A stretch of 64,000 nt of DNA. Source: Panulirus ornatus. Its lineage: Eukaryota > Arthropoda > Malacostraca > Decapoda > Palinuridae. Where the stretch lies: the NCBI RefSeq assembly GCF_036320965.1, contig NC_092281.1, positions 11,148,219 through 11,212,218 of the forward strand, in the 5' to 3' direction. Below the pieces are notes generated by a model. That model worked only from the letters and a program-made list of their open reading frames with translations, ran no database searches and was not told the origin of the DNA. The translations under genes were made by a program, and so were the position numbers. Every line of letters begins with the position of its first letter. Positions within the stretch are counted from its first letter, which is position 1. Shown here in pieces: positions 11,601 to 27,142 of this stretch.

Positions 11601-14600
11601 CTTATCATCATTATTATTATTATTATTGTTTTACTTGATCGCTGTTTCCTGCGTCAATGAGGTAGCTCCAAGAAACAAACGAAGAAAGACCCATCCACTC
11701 ATATACACGCACACACATGCACATTCATATACATACATATACATACAATTACACAGACATATACATATATAAACATGTACATATTCACACTTGCCTTCAT
11801 CCATTCCTGGCACTACCTCACCCCACAGAAAACAGCATTGCTATCCCCTGCTTCAGTGAGGTAGTGCCAGGAAAACAGACAAAAAGGCCATGTTCGTTCA
11901 CACTTAGTCTCTAGCTGTCAAGTGTAATGCACCGAAACCACAGCTCCCCATCCACATCTGGGCCCCACAAACCTTTCCATGGTTTACCCCAGACATTTCA
12001 CATACCCTGGTTCAGTCCATAGACAGCACGTCAACCCCAGTATACCACATCTTTCCAATTCACTCTATTATTGTTGGTAAGTATAGGTGGCAGGCAGGCA
12101 CTGACCAGGGAGGTGCTACCACTTGGGTGTTGGGAGGAGTACTGACATCAGTGCTGTCAGTCAGCAATGCAGTGGCTGTGCTGTTCCCCTCCCTAACTCA
12201 GGTGACTGTTTTTCTCCCTTAGATATGAGTGTTTTGCTGGGACTCAACCAGAAACAGAAAGTTTCTCTTCATAAAATAGCACAGAACACTTGATATGACA
12301 CAGTCCACTCAATTCTTAACTCTAATTACAAATTTCCTTCATCCCTAGGGATAGGTAAGTAGGAATACTACTCACATATCTTTTACTTGTCGTAGAAGGT
12401 GACTGAAAGAGGTGGGAATGGGGATCTGAAAACCCTTCCCTCTATGTATTATCACATTCCGAGAACAAGTGCAGAAGAAAGAGCTAAGTGAGGATATATC
12501 CTGAGGTTTGGGCTGGGGTGTCTGAATGTGCACAAATGTAACCAATATGAGAAGAAGAGAGAGACAGGCACTATGTTCGATGAGGAACCTGAATGTTCTG
12601 GCTCTGAGTGAAACTTAGTTTGAGGGGAATTAGGTAGAATGGTTTGGGAATATTTGGGGTATATTCTGGAGCAAATCTATGGGTAAAAGTAAAGAAGGGG
12701 ATGACAATACCGATGAAGAAAGAACTATGGGAGTGTTAAAGAGTAAAGGAAGTGGGTTAAAGACATGTTCTGCATTAGAATGAAAGGAGACTTTAGAGAT
12801 GAGTGATTATTAGTGCACATGATGCATCTCGAAGTGAGAAGAGTGAAGTAGAAAGAGTTGCTTTTTGGGAGTAGCTGAGGATTGGCTCTGGCAGTTTTGA
12901 AACAAGGGATCAAATATTGGTGCTAGGTGACCTGAATGCAAGAGTGGGTGAGTTGAAGGTATAATTATGAAGTTATATGGAACCTGGTTTAAATGAAAAC
13001 AGAGAACAGCTTATTGAGTTGTGTTTTGAAAAGGGTTTGGCGATTTTGCATTCTCGGTTTAAAAAAAGATGCATACAAAAGGATATATCGTGAGTGAGTG
13101 AGATGGGGGATCAAAGAGCTTTCTTGGATTATATGCTATTTAGTAGGTTTGTAGTGGTCATGATCTGATTGTATGCTAATTAACAGGTATGCAAAGGTGA
13201 GATTGTTGACTATGAACATGTGAGGGACAGGAAGTGAATTTCTGTTCATTTCATGGTGGAGGCAATTGTGAAAAGTTGCTGTGATTTTAGGAAAAGAGTA
13301 AATGACATATGTTTGAAAGAAGTGGTGAATGGCAATGAGCCACATAGCCTACCACCATTTCTTGCCGATGTCATTGTGAAAGTCCTCTCACATGCAGATG
13401 AACTCACAATCACAACACACCACCATGACACTGCTCAGAACCAACAAACATGCAACATTATATCTTGCAACCAGAAACGGGCACACACTGAACATCACAG
13501 AAATCCACCATTATTGTTCTAACTAGACAGACAATAATCCAACCTATACCCTCCTATTGAGTGGTCACCAGTTGCCTAGTAACCACAAACAGTCAACACC
13601 TGCACAATGTGATAGAAATGCTCAAAATGCAATATCACTTCACTATGTTCAGCACTCGCTTATCTAGACAGACAGATATTTGTTATTTACTACTGTCATG
13701 TGTTCATGAGATAGGAGAGACTTGGGCACAAGAAGTTTAGTGTGAATTAATTAACAGTCTAGATTATGATAATCGTCTCATCATATGTATGTAAATGGCA
13801 GAAAACAAGCATATGTTAAACTTATATGTCAAAGAAAATTGAAACTCGGCTATTCATCTTGAATATGTGCCATCCATACATAAACATCCATTACAGATAT
13901 GACTTGGCTGTACATTTTCAAAAGGACATGTGACTTAGACTTACCCAAGTGAGAGAGACAGAGCAAGGCTGACGATTCTGATATCATCAGAGGCTCCCGT
14001 AGAGAGGTAAAGGGGCACAAAGATCAACCAGATGAGGCAGGTTGTGTAGTTGGTGAAGGTGATATATCGTGCCTCGTTGAACCCACCAGGACACTGAGTG
14101 AACATAGTTGAATATCAGGCTTGCTGAACACACACATTCCACCTTCAGTCTAATGTCTTTGAATTCATAGACCATATTCATATGCAACTTCTTCTAGTTA
14201 AATGCAGTAGTAAAAGATTTTTTAATTCATGGAATAGTGAATGCTAGAATTACATTGTGTATTTGCTCAAGTTTGTCTTACATATCTTTATTTGAATTTA
14301 TTATCCATCATAGATTCATTTGTGACCCACTATTCTTCCTTGAGAATAGTCATTAACATAAAAACCTCCTGTCCTTAGTCTCTTTCTCTATGTCTTCAAT
14401 ACATGATATTCTTCCCATTCTTCCAGTAACTGGTACATCAACTGAAATATTTTCCATGTATAATTTGCCCCAATTTTCCTCACCTTTCTGGTCTTGATGG
14501 CATAAATGGTGCAGAAACAGACGAGGATAAGTGGGTAGATAAGGCCTACGATGTAGGAGTAATCATCAAGGCCATTACAGATTCTGATGCGAAAGTTCGA

Positions 14601-16499
14601 CATTTGGTCACACAAGTGCTTGGTTGAAGGTGTATAATAGACCAGCCAGGATATGTTGATGATGACCTCCACACTGACCAGGAGAGTCACAATCACCACC
14701 TGGGAACGTGGTGACGTGTACCGTGCCTGTGGACACACTCTTGTCAAACACCTCTTGCCACAAATCCTCTCATGGTATGGTACATCAGTAGAGTGTATAG
14801 ACCAGATCTTTTGATTATGTTTACCGATAAGAAAATCAAAGCATAGATGAATGAGTATTTTGCCATCATATAATCTTTTTCTTTTACTGTTGTTTATAAG
14901 ATAGATAAAGGAAATTATAAAATGACATAGTATAACAATGAGCCATATTACCTCTGATTGAAGCAAGTCTCCTTAATCTTTATGTTCTGATGTATGATGT
15001 GTTGATATAGGAGATATGGATATAGGTTCATGAATGTTGTGATTTTGATATGAGAGACAGAAAGGTTGAAAAATAAACAGAAAGAAAGGCAAAGTAATGA
15101 ATAATAGTAATGCAAATGAATGAGAGAGATGAGGGTCATGAATAAGATGATGTGGATGGATCACCTTATGAGATTTGGTTGGGCTCTTGTTGAAGATCCT
15201 GGAGATGCGGTTGGTCTTGGTGAGGATGGCAGCATAGCAGAGAGTGTAGCTAAATCCCAGGAAGAAGCGGGTGAGGCCACATGTGATGAAGGTGGGTGGG
15301 GCTACGATCACAAAGGTCATGATGAAGGAAAAAAAGATGCCTCCCAGCAGGATGTAGGAGAGTTCTCTGGAAGATGCCTTGATCACTGGCGTGTCCAAAT
15401 GCACCCAGAAAATTATCCCTACCAAGACTGTGCTGAAAATACCTGCAGATAAAGGAGGAAAAACTATTTACACAAGGTAAGGGTAGAGATGATCGTACAC
15501 ACTCATTTTACTGTTCTTATTTGAATGACTGCAGGTGATGTGGATGGTGATGGCAGCACCAGATCTACTTACTGCAGATGGTGTCACTCTTTTATAATTT
15601 CTTATTCATTTATTTGCATCCCATATGCAGATCTGCACCATAAATAATGATAATGATATTATTGGGAGGTGAGTTTGAATGGAGAAAAACTGGAGGAAGT
15701 GAAGTGTTTTAGATATCTGGGAGTGGATCTGTCAGCGGATGGAACCATGGAAGCGGAAGTGGATCATAGGGTGGGGGAGGGGGCGAAAATTTTGGGAGCC
15801 TTGAAAAATGTGTGGAAGTCGAGAACATTATCTCGGAAAGCAAAAATGGGTATGTTTGAAGGAATAGTGGTTCCAACAATGTTGTATGGTTGCGAGGCGT
15901 GGGCTATGGATAGAGATGTGCGCAGGAGGATGGATGTGCTGGAAATGAGATGTTTGAGGAAAATGTGTGGTGTGAGGTGGTTTGATCGAGTAAGTAACGT
16001 AAGGGTAAGAGAGATGTGTGGAAATAAAAAGAGCGTGGTTGAGAGAGCAGAAGAGGGTGTTTTGAAATGGTTTGGGCACATGGAGAGAATGAGTGAGGAA
16101 AGATTGACCAAGAGGATATATGTGTCGGAGGTGGAGGGAACGAGGAGAAGAGGGAGACCAAATTGGAGGTGGAAAGATGGAGTGAAAAGGATTTTGTGTG
16201 ATCGGGGCCTGAACATGCAGGAGGGTGAAAGGAGGGCAAGGAATAGAGTGAATTAGAGCGATGTGGTATACAGGGGTTGACGTGCTGTCAGTGGATTGAA
16301 TCAAGGCATGTGAAGCGTCTGGGGTAAACCATGGAAAGCTGTGTAGGTATGTATATTTGCGTGTGTGGACGTGTGTATGTACATGTGTATGGGGGGGGGG
16401 GGGGGTTGGGCCATTTCTTTCGTCTGTTTCCTTGCGCTACCTCGCAAACGCGGGAGACAGCGACAAAGTATAAAAAAAAAAAAAAAAAAATTATTATTA

Positions 16500-16539
<40 letters not shown>

Positions 16540-19500
16540 CCCTGAAGATAGAGAAGTAATAATTCTACCTTCATATTCCATGCATATCATAAGAGGTTGA
16601 GTGATTTGGGGACTGGAAATCCACTCCCTCCTGTATCATCACATTCCAAAAACAGAAACAAAAGGGGCCAAACAAGCATTGCTCCATGCATACTCCAACT
16701 GACTTGTCTGAATATACTTTGATGTAACCTTGCATTTTATAAGAAGTGAGCAACTTGGGGACTAGCAGTCTGTATCCTCTTGTACCATCATTTTCCAAAA
16801 ACAGAAACAGACTAAGCCAAGCAAGGATTGCTCTTTGCAGACTCCATCTGAGGTGTCTGAATCTAATTAGATGTAACCAGAATGAGAAGAAGGGAGAGAT
16901 AATGTAAAATCTAAGCCAACCACTGCTTACCAAGACTGGCAAAGGCCAGGGAGGTGATGGCCCATCGACTCCTGTAGTCTATGAACTTCTCATTTTTGTC
17001 TACACAGATTCCTTGGCTGGGATCTGGCCTTTTGCATACATGACAGTTGATACAGTGCTGTGTGGTCTGGTTCAGGTACTGGTTGGGCTGGCAATCCACA
17101 CAACGCCAGCAGCATGAGTCCTGCAGCTGTATATACATGGGGATTCATGTAACATTCATAGTGGAATAAAGATAAAGGCAGAGATAGTGATGAAAAGTAA
17201 AGAACAGCTGTCGACAAGTATCATTCATTAAGGAACAAAATGAGAAACAATAAAGAAAATAAGAAAGTGGAACAGATATCGCAGAAGAAATTGAAAAGTT
17301 AGAGAACCTAGACAAAAGTTATAGGTTGCTAAAAATGGTTAGAAGCAGGAAGTAAAGAAACAGAGATATGCAGAATCTGCAGCCTGGGGAATTTTCAGAT
17401 TTCATTGAGTTTGGGAGAGAGAGTGCCATGGAGATAGAATGTTTTGAGTTTGAAGGCTTATTAAGCTCTATAGGATCTGAAAATATTTTTTAGAGCCTCA
17501 CAATGCTATGGATCATAATTAAGAATGTTAAGGTTATTTATGATTTACAACATGTTACACTCCTGTTACTCTTATGATTTTTCCAGATAAATCATTGGAT
17601 CACTCAACAGTGGGTATCTGAGGATTTCCTAAACTGACCTGATCTGACTTGACCTTTCACTTTGTTCTTTCCTCCCACCAAACTTAGCTGGAAGACTCTT
17701 CTGTATTGTTTTCCAAAATATATTCAATATCATCTCTATTCCCCACCTAATCAAACAAATAGACACAAGCAATCACAAAGTGAGGATAGCTACACATACA
17801 AAACATTATTTTTGCATGTGTTAAGGTATAGTGCATGTGAATAGTGAAGAATAAGATGAATGTTGCAGAAAAGGCATAAAAGGATGTTCAGGTAATGACA
17901 ATAGGTCTCAATTTTGGAAACTGATTAGTCTTTGAGAATGGCACAAACTCACTAGGATCTTGGCCTGGCTGGGCTTGCAGGGAGCACCGCACGAGGAGGT
18001 CGGAAAGCTGTGTTGACGACGGTACTTGACCTTACTCTTGTTCAGCTGGAGGTCTGGCTCACCTGATGTGTCTGTGGGAAAAAAGCAGGTGAGAGGGGGG
18101 ATTAGGAAGAGAAAGGTGAATAAGAGCTCAGAAGATAGGAAGTGAGTACATGAGAGGGAAGGAGAGAGTGGTAGAAAACTTGTGAAGCCAAAGAAAGGAA
18201 TGGAGAGAGTGGAAGGGGCAAATGAAAAGATTATAACCAGGGAGAGAGTGGATCCAGGTGAGAGGGACATTACCCATGGTGAGGGGGAATGGCAGTGACT
18301 CACATAAAGGAAAAATGAGTATGTAATCACAGTTATAAAAGAAGTAATCTTAATCAGGGTGAACCACAGGAAACAGTATGAATGCTACATATACAGCGCA
18401 AGATAGAGCTGGATATTGGTAAAGAGGTTTTTGACTTCAGAATCAAAAGAAAAAAGCAATATACAATTAACAGAAAATGACAGAAACTGTAATTTGTGTA
18501 TCAAAGATGTTTGATTAGAAACAGATTGATATAATTTGCTTTCACAGGGGAAATGGAGATGAGGTGTTATTATATCAGAGGGAGGAACTTACTGTAGTAG
18601 GAGCCTACAGGGACCCAAGCATATGTGTAGTCATCCACCCGTTGGTAGTTGAGGATACTGTACCTGGCTGGACCTGACCCTGAGGCTTGGAACCTGAAGG
18701 TACTGTTACTCACATCTAGAAGGAAGAGGAAGCCACATTTAGAACACAGTTAGTCAATATTGTTGTATCTCTGACTCCTTTTAGATTGTAATGATCAAAG
18801 GTTTACTGTCCCAGTCTATTAATTTTGTATCTTCAGACAAAGAAGAGTGTGATGAGGTGTTTTAATGCTGCCATAATAATTAGTGATTATATAGTAAGCA
18901 CACCAAATGAAGTTAACACAGGACATTCACATTACCAGACATTCGAGCCTGATACACAAAATGCCTCCACTGCACATGATCACCACCTGGTTCCCCTAAC
19001 ATTCTTTCATGTTCACAAGAGTCACTGAACCTTTTTTTCTCCAATATTGTGCCTCATCCTGTCCTGCCTTCATCTGTTCAGTCGTGGATCCTTACGAGTG
19101 ACATCTTACTGGTAATACTCTCCCTAAACAAGATCTCACCAGAACACTTTTCTAATGACTTCACATCATTTGACTTTCACACATCATTCATTATCCCTTT
19201 TCTTCTCTCCTACAGCTTTATATCCATACATTTAAGGTAGGACAAGTATTCTAAAATCTAACCTTTATTACATGCCTGGCATTTGAATTCAGCCCATTTA
19301 CAAAAACTTTTAGTAGAATTCTAATTGTTCTCCCAACTCTATGTTCAGTTTCAACTTTCCCACTACCATCCTTGTTGGACTTTGTTTCTAATTTCCTGAA
19401 GTCTTTAACGATACCTGATTCTCCTCCATCAGGGCAGAGGTTAAACAAGCCATGCCACCAAATTGGCCTAACATTTTTTTCAGGCTCTGCTCTGATTTAG

Positions 19501-22500
19501 CCAACAGATCAAAGATCACTTGCATATGACTGTCATATGTTTTACCCGACTTCACCCTAGTTCATTTAAGTGTGGTAATCACCCCCTCCATCTCATGTTC
19601 TAGTTCATCCATGGATATCTCAAACAACCATGGTACTGGGAGGCAGTCCTAATGTAAGCCCACTTCATTTGATATAATTCTCTCATGCTGCTTTTTACTC
19701 AAGCACAACAGACAGTAAAGAAATATTGACAGCAAGTATGGTATAATTTACAGACTCTGAAATGCCTTTGATTATTAAGAACAATTGATAGATATGAAGA
19801 ATGTGATTTGATAAAATAGGTAATCATACAATTCAGTAGAGAATGATAGAGGACAATGAAACAGGTGATGAGATCTGACAAAACTCTACCTTGGAAGGTA
19901 ACGTGGAGGAGTTGCTGGTACAGGTCCCTGCCATGGATGTGTCCACTGTGTGCCATAGCCTCACACAGTCCTGCCTTACCCTGGCAGTGCTTTTCCCACA
20001 TATTGTGCAAGGCATGGGCAAAAGCATAGACAGTGTCACGGACAAAGTGAAGCCATGGCTCCTGCCGGTAGTTGCCTGTGGAGCTGCAGAAGAGAGCGGA
20101 GGTCAGTATCATCTGGTAATGAGGGACTGATATTTCTCATCATGGCAGATGATTGTGGTCAAGAGACATTAGGTCTTAATCCTGTTGAGTGACTCATTAT
20201 ACTAACATTACTTAATACTCTAGAAAAAAAGATTCCCAAGCTCATGGTGTAATCTCATAAGAAAAAACAATCTGTGAAGACCTGTATAGACCTTTTGTTC
20301 CTTCAGGAGGTTGCCTCTCGTGCATGTCCACACTAACACAGGTATCTAATGTATTTTGTTAGTTATCATTAGTGTACATAGCATTTACTTTGAGGCAAAT
20401 TTATTTACAAGTATGACTCACTTGATAGATAGTTTGGTGCAGGATGGGTCAGTGGAGGAGCAGCCAAAGCTGGTCTGCCAGTACTCTGGGAACCAAGGGT
20501 TCCGGATGTTGTTCTCTGGCCGGAGGGAACTGAAGTACTGGTCAAACCCAGGCAGTCTCTGGGCCAGAGGCTGTACTGCTATGGCCCCTTCAGCCACTGC
20601 CTCCACCTCCTGTGTGGAAGAGCTGGTGGTAATGGTGGTGGTAGTATAAGTGGTAGAAATGGTGGTGGAAATGGTTGCAGCAGTGTTGGTAACAGCAGCA
20701 GTGGTGAAGGAGTAATGTTTGATTGCATGACAAGACCTAAGATATAAACATATTACAAAATCATATAAAATCAAATCATACCAGTTCTCTCCATGTAATC
20801 TATACCATATTTTGATGAAATACTGCAAACAGAAGCCTCTAATGGTACTAGAGTAATTAGTAACATCAGGGGAAGTAGTACTCCCATCAGGAGCAGTAAT
20901 AACACTAGGGGAGGTAACAACACTGGTTAAAGTGTCATTCTTATCTTACTGAACATTGTTGCTGTGGCATACTATGAAACAGTCCCTCATATACAGGCTA
21001 TGTGATAGATAATGTCTCTATTTTAATGCCTCTCAAAGAAAAGTATCTTTGTTTGCTTATATGTACGTGATGTGCTTAGTCAGTCTTAGATGCAGTCATA
21101 TAAGTACCTTTACACAGACACACACATATATATATATATTTAGTGAGAGAGAAAGTAGTGCCCCACCAGGTTATGTACCTTCGGGGTGGTGTAGCTCCAG
21201 CCATCAGAACCCAGCCAGACAAAGCGAGAGTGTTGGCCACTGAGCCGTACCGTCTGCATCATCCTCAGCGCCACGAAGCTGTCTGCGAACACCACCACAA
21301 CTGGCCAGATGGAGACACTAGTTAGTACTTCAAGTGAAGTTTTGTTTCTTATTGCTGACTTTCCAAATTTGAAAAGCATTGAGAGTAAGAAACACAGTTT
21401 TCACGTACCTTTGGCGTCATTGGTAATCAGGTTCCTCACGACATTCTGGTAGTGGTCGTCTGGGTCATCTCGAGCTAGCCTGTAGGCGGGCGAGGTGAAG
21501 CAGACGTCATAATCTGAGGCTCTGTGGAGTAGTTCGCGGTAGCCGCCTTCACCATACTCCCCGATGCTGTACACCACACTGGCGTATGTCCATTTGAAGT
21601 ACCTGAACAGACCACCATTTCAAACCAGTTAGAGCAGCAAGACTTTCCTCTGACACAACAAGGATTTTAAAGATGGATTAGTGCAAAGTTGACTGCAAGA
21701 ATATAGATCCTCAGAAAGAGATAAACCCTACCACTAGTGGAATATTAAGAGTTTTATATATGATAAGAAGTTTTCCAGTCAATAACTAGACTTATCTGAC
21801 ATTTAAGTTACTGGATGGGACATAACGTTATAAAGAGGAAGAGACGGGGAGTGCTCTAGGATCACACACACACGCACATATGAAATGAACTCTGTGTCTC
21901 TTCCCACCTGACGAACAGAGCCTTCACTCCAGCCAGACTCACGACACCTCTCCTTCCCACTGCTGATGCACCCGTCCTTACCTGAGGATGCTGAGAATAG
22001 CCTGAACTTGTGTTGTGTCTGAGGGAACAGTACGTAGGAAGAACGGATACCGGTCCCTGTTGCTGAGGGAGGCTGATGTGCTGAGGTAGCTGATTTGAGG
22101 TGTCTCGATCACTCTCAGCACACTGGCCATCTGGTGAGAGTAAAACATAAGTGGTGATATATCGAAAACATTGACAATAGTAACAAAAAGCTACATGTTT
22201 GACCTGTGATGACAAAAGCAGATGCAGAACATGACTTACCTCAACGGAGACTGACGACTGTTGACCTCCAATGACCCCAACCACTTGGTCAAAGTGTCCG
22301 CCGCGGAAGGTTGGGGCGCTGCCGTCACTGCAGGTGAACTCTGGCTCGTGGTACATGTTCTGTGCCGCCAGGAACCCTGCAGGTACGGGCTAAGGTCAGA
22401 GGCAGGGAGGAACTGATGAGGTTAGACGGGGTTAGATTATATCAAGAGTTATTTGATTTTTTCTGAGGTAACACATGATCCCATGGAGTCACATAAGTTC

Positions 22501-25500
22501 ATATAGAGCGATGCAAGTTCACAGAGACTAAAAGAATGACGAAGTCCCTCCAGGCAAGAACGTCCAGGGCAGTGTGTTAGTGTCCTATACCTGGACATAT
22601 GGCTTCATGCAGTACCACGCGAGGTACCCCTGTGGTTCTTCGTGGTCATATGAAGTCCCCCCTTGGTTATACAAGGTCCCTTGTGAATATGTAAGATTCC
22701 CAATGATTATATGAGGATCCCTGTGGTCCATTTTGTTCACATAAGGTCCCCCGTGGTTGTATGAAGTCCCCTTTGGCTGTATGAAGTCCCCTCTGGCCCT
22801 ACGAGGTCCCCCCGTGGTCATATGAGGTCTCCAGGGTGAAATGAGGGCCCCTGTGGTCATATGAGGTCTCCGTGGTTCTGTAAGATCCCCCTCGTGGCCA
22901 AATAAGATCCCCTGTGGTCCTATTACCCCTGGGGTAATGATGAGGTCAATTTAGGTCACGAGGTCATACAGACTCGCCCGTTAAATGGACGGTAGTGGTC
23001 ACAAACACAGGCGGGGTGAGGCCTCACCTATGGGCGTTTGTTGTATAAACTGGTGGACAGGATATGACGGTATGACTATTTATGGCATTGGGTAAGCCCC
23101 ACGACCTCAAGATACGTGCTGGGGGATGTGTGTGGCAGTGGGGAGCACCACAGGACGTCACCATAGAAGCTGGGGACGCGTTTGGTAGTGGGAAGCACCC
23201 CAGGACGTCGCCACAAAAGCTGGGGACGCGTTTGGTAGTGGGAAGCACACCAGGACGTCGCCACAAAAGCTGGGGACGCGTTTGGCATTGGGGAGCACCC
23301 CAGGACGTCCCCGCACAAGCTGGGGACGCGTTTGGTAGTGGGAAGCACCCCAGGATGTCCACACACAAGCTGGGGATGCGTTTGGTAGTGGGAAGCACCC
23401 CAGGATGTCCACACACAAGCTGGGGACGCGTTTGGCATTGGGGAGCACCCCAGGACGTCACCACACAAGCTGGGGATGCGAGTGGTTACTAGGAACCTTC
23501 CATAGCAGTCAAAACTATAATTATGTTGTCTGTTAAGGTATTTGGGCTTTCTGCATTGGTCCTGGTGTATTTCTGCTGTTGCAAGTCATTAGTTCATTGT
23601 CCAGAACTGTTTCCGAATCTATTGAGCATGATAGAACGACTTCGAATCTATTGAGCATGATAGAACGACTTCGAATCTATTGAGCATGATAGAACGAGCC
23701 TTGAGCACGATGGCACGACCTTTAAACTTGACGTTACCTTCACTAAACACGGAAGAAGCGACCCTTAAGCACGACGGCACGACCCTTTTAGTAGGACGAT
23801 GGTACGACCCTTGCGTATGATGGCGTCTTACTGTCGAGTCCCAGGGTCGTAACGTCGTGCTGAGCAGGTCACACTGAGCAGAAGACTGAGGTGCACTGTG
23901 CGACTCCTCCCCACCTCCCACACCGCTCTCATGACCCTTATTCATTGGCACTGGGCCTCAGGTCCCCTAGCAAGGGAGAGGTGTGTCACTGGGCTGGAAG
24001 GGCAGAGCCTGGTTGAGGGGCGAAATAAGGGTCATTATTCACCCTTGATGAAGCCCAGAGTCTGGTTGAAGGGCGAACTGAGGGTCATTACTCACCCTTG
24101 ATAAAACCCAGGGTCTGGTTGAGGGCTAGACAGCGAATTGAGGATCATTACTCGCCCTTGATAAAGCCCAGGGGCTGGTTGAGGGCTAGACTGGGCGAAC
24201 TGGGAGTCATTACTCACCCTTGATAAAGCCAAGGGTCTGGTTGAGGGCTAGACAGCGAATTGAGGGTCATTACTCGCCCTTGATGAAGTCAAGGGTCTGG
24301 ATGAGGGCGAGACTGGATGAATTAAGGGTCATTACTCACCCTTAATGAAGCCCAGGGTCTGGTTGAGGGCGAGACTGGGCGCATTGCATGAGTCCAAGAC
24401 GAGGGCGCCCAGGGTGATGCCTGGCAAGAGATCAGGGTCACGGTTGACCTGGTCCAGTGTATATAGCATGGCCTCCACCGGTTGGATCCCGTTCCCTCCC
24501 TGCAGGAGAGAAGTGCCGTTATGGCTCGATCGTAAGACACACACACACGAGCCTGGGTTCGAGTCGCGGACAGCGCAGCTGGCTCACAGATAACCCAAGT
24601 GTTCACCCTCTTCTTTTGGACTGGATGATGAGTGGGTACCTGGCAGTAAGCTGGGGTGTGTAGATGCGTTTGTATACCTGATGTTAAAGACGTGGTACAT
24701 ATGTAGAAGGTTAAGAGATGAGGTTGCACTAGTGTACAACTCTCTCCCTGCATGACACGTACAGTATTCACTCACGCCTACTTCGATTAGAGTGGGAAGT
24801 TGAACTTAGGACCTAGGAACTGAGTGCGTTAGTAGATTCTGTGAAACGTACGAAGTTGGAAGGAGGTGTTTGCCAGCGGTAGAGCGAGAGTGGGAGGTTA
24901 CAGGAACAGTTGAAGCAATGGAACAGAGACACGATACGGTGGAGATGCAGAAGACAAAGGAGCCAATGTGAATTTGATAGACACAAGAGAACCAGTTTCG
25001 ACCACGTCAGGACAAGGAGGGAGCGAGCAAGTGGTATTTAACGTAGGCCGCAAGTCATAGGAAGAGCTTACAATGTTTAAAGAATTTAAAAAGATGATAC
25101 ATAACAATTGGCCGAATTATGAGATTAAGAAACTCAGGAGGAAAAGTTTGTGAAATAGATGAGGACATAATTGAGTTTCTGTGTCGTAAGTTGTTGAGTT
25201 ACCAGGAGGTACCAGTGGTACCAAACAGGGAAGGGGAAGCCTCAGAGGTACCACCAATATCCAGCCAGGGAAGGTTGAAATGACATTGAAGATACTGGGA
25301 TAACCTCAGTGGAAGATGATGAGGAGACTCGGGAAGGAATTAGACTCGAACAAGCTAAGCTGATGGTCCGTCAACGAAGACTTCCCAGAGGATGAAAGCG
25401 GACCATCTTCCATACGACCAGGGTTCAAGAAGTTGACAAAGAGAAATGTTGCCGACTGTAAGCCAATGCCACTAAGGAGCATTACCTACACGAAGCCAGT

Positions 25501-27059
25501 GTAAATAATTAGGATGTAAGTAGAGGAGTTCTTGACTAACACAAGTGGGAGATCAAATGGATTTTTAGAAAGAAATGATCTCTCGGATTTCTATGACAGT
25601 AAGGGAGAGAGATGAAAAATGGACGGATGAATTGCGTATTCGTGAAATGCCTGGAATCCATGTGTTACTCACCAGAAGAAAAGATTGATAATAATAGTCA
25701 ACCAAACTGGGTTGTTGAGAGAGGGTCATACAAACGGACAGACACATATCAAGGATGCTGTCTGAATCTAGGACACTGTGATAAGGGGAGTCCCTTGGGC
25801 CTCACTGCTGGGACTTTATGTGATATACTAAAGATGACTAATTCTGGAATACGTTTGTTGAGGATGCTGGAATTAATGAAAGACTAGCAAATTGACAAGA
25901 AAAACCCAGGGCGGTGCTCGGAGGAATGCAACCAGAATGCGCTCTGTAGAAAGGAAGGGGAGCTGTCAGTCTGAGACACCCCCCCGGAATGAGAGAGGAG
26001 TAAGAGCCTATCATTGTAACTATATTTGTATTCCTGCGAGGCCATCACGTCAATTGAGAGCAGCTCGTTGATGGTGGAGAGTGACGGACAGGAGTCCAGA
26101 CCAAGAGGACAGAACGGAAAGCTAGACAACGGAAGTGTACGGAGGGACGAGAGAGAGAGAGAGGGTGTATGGAGGGACGAGAGAGAGAGGGTGTATGGAG
26201 GGACGAGAGTGAGAGTGTGTGTACGGAGGGACGAGAGAGAGTGTGTACGGAGGGAGGGGAAGAAGTATGTATTAAGCCACAGAATTATGAAGTAGTGGAA
26301 CAAGCTAAGTGCCCGTTTCAGTCATTCGAAGACCTGTATGTAGTTACAAGGAGAAGAGGTGGATGCAAAGTACTCAGGCCTCTCCCCATACATACAATTA
26401 TGTAGTTACACACACACACGAGATTGGGCCCCCAGGAGTGTACAACTCCCTCCCCTTACATTTACCTTCACCAGGGCGTAACAACAGCTGAGCTGGCTGG
26501 CCTCTCACCTGCAGGTCGGTGCAGACGTCAACGCCCAGGGAGAAGTCCCTCCTGCTGGTGTGGATGGGGAAGAGCGCCCCGAGGTACAAGGTGGCTTTCT
26601 TGGGGTACAGGAGGGAGATGCCCAAGGTGTTGTCACTGTTGGTGGGGGTGCTGGCCAGGCTGGGGGAGGAACCCCCCACCAGTGCCCAAAAGGACACCGA
26701 CAGTGCCCACGTCAACAGTGCCTGCTGGGAAGGAAATCACTGTTATCTCGTTTAAAGGTAAGATCTTGGTGTTCATTTTGTATTACACTGTAGTATATGT
26801 AGCATACACTGTAGTATGTGTGGCATACACTGTAGTATGTATGGCATACGCTGTAGTATGTATGGCATACACTGTAGTATATGTGGCATACACTGTAGTA
26901 TGTATGGCATACACTATAGTATGTATGGCTATGTGTAGTGAACCTGACATACACAGCTTAGGCAAGCAATATACATTTGTGCAGAAGAATTATAACAATC
27001 AGACGACAGTTTCCATAGTTGATTCATGAACCGTTAAGATATATATAAGTGGATAACTT

Positions 27060-27142
<83 letters not shown>

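Noticed and set aside
15764..16304. Minus-strand frames opposite the LINE
   Set aside because: Shadows of the reverse transcriptase frame on the plus strand.
23024..23492. Cys/Pro-rich repeat protein on either strand
   Set aside because: It is the 50-bp intronic minisatellite inside receptor intron 3.
26712..27029. Open frames continuing past the signal-peptide exon (YYSVCHT repeats)
   Set aside because: The 21-bp intronic array; the splice acceptor at 26,722 separates it from the coding exon.
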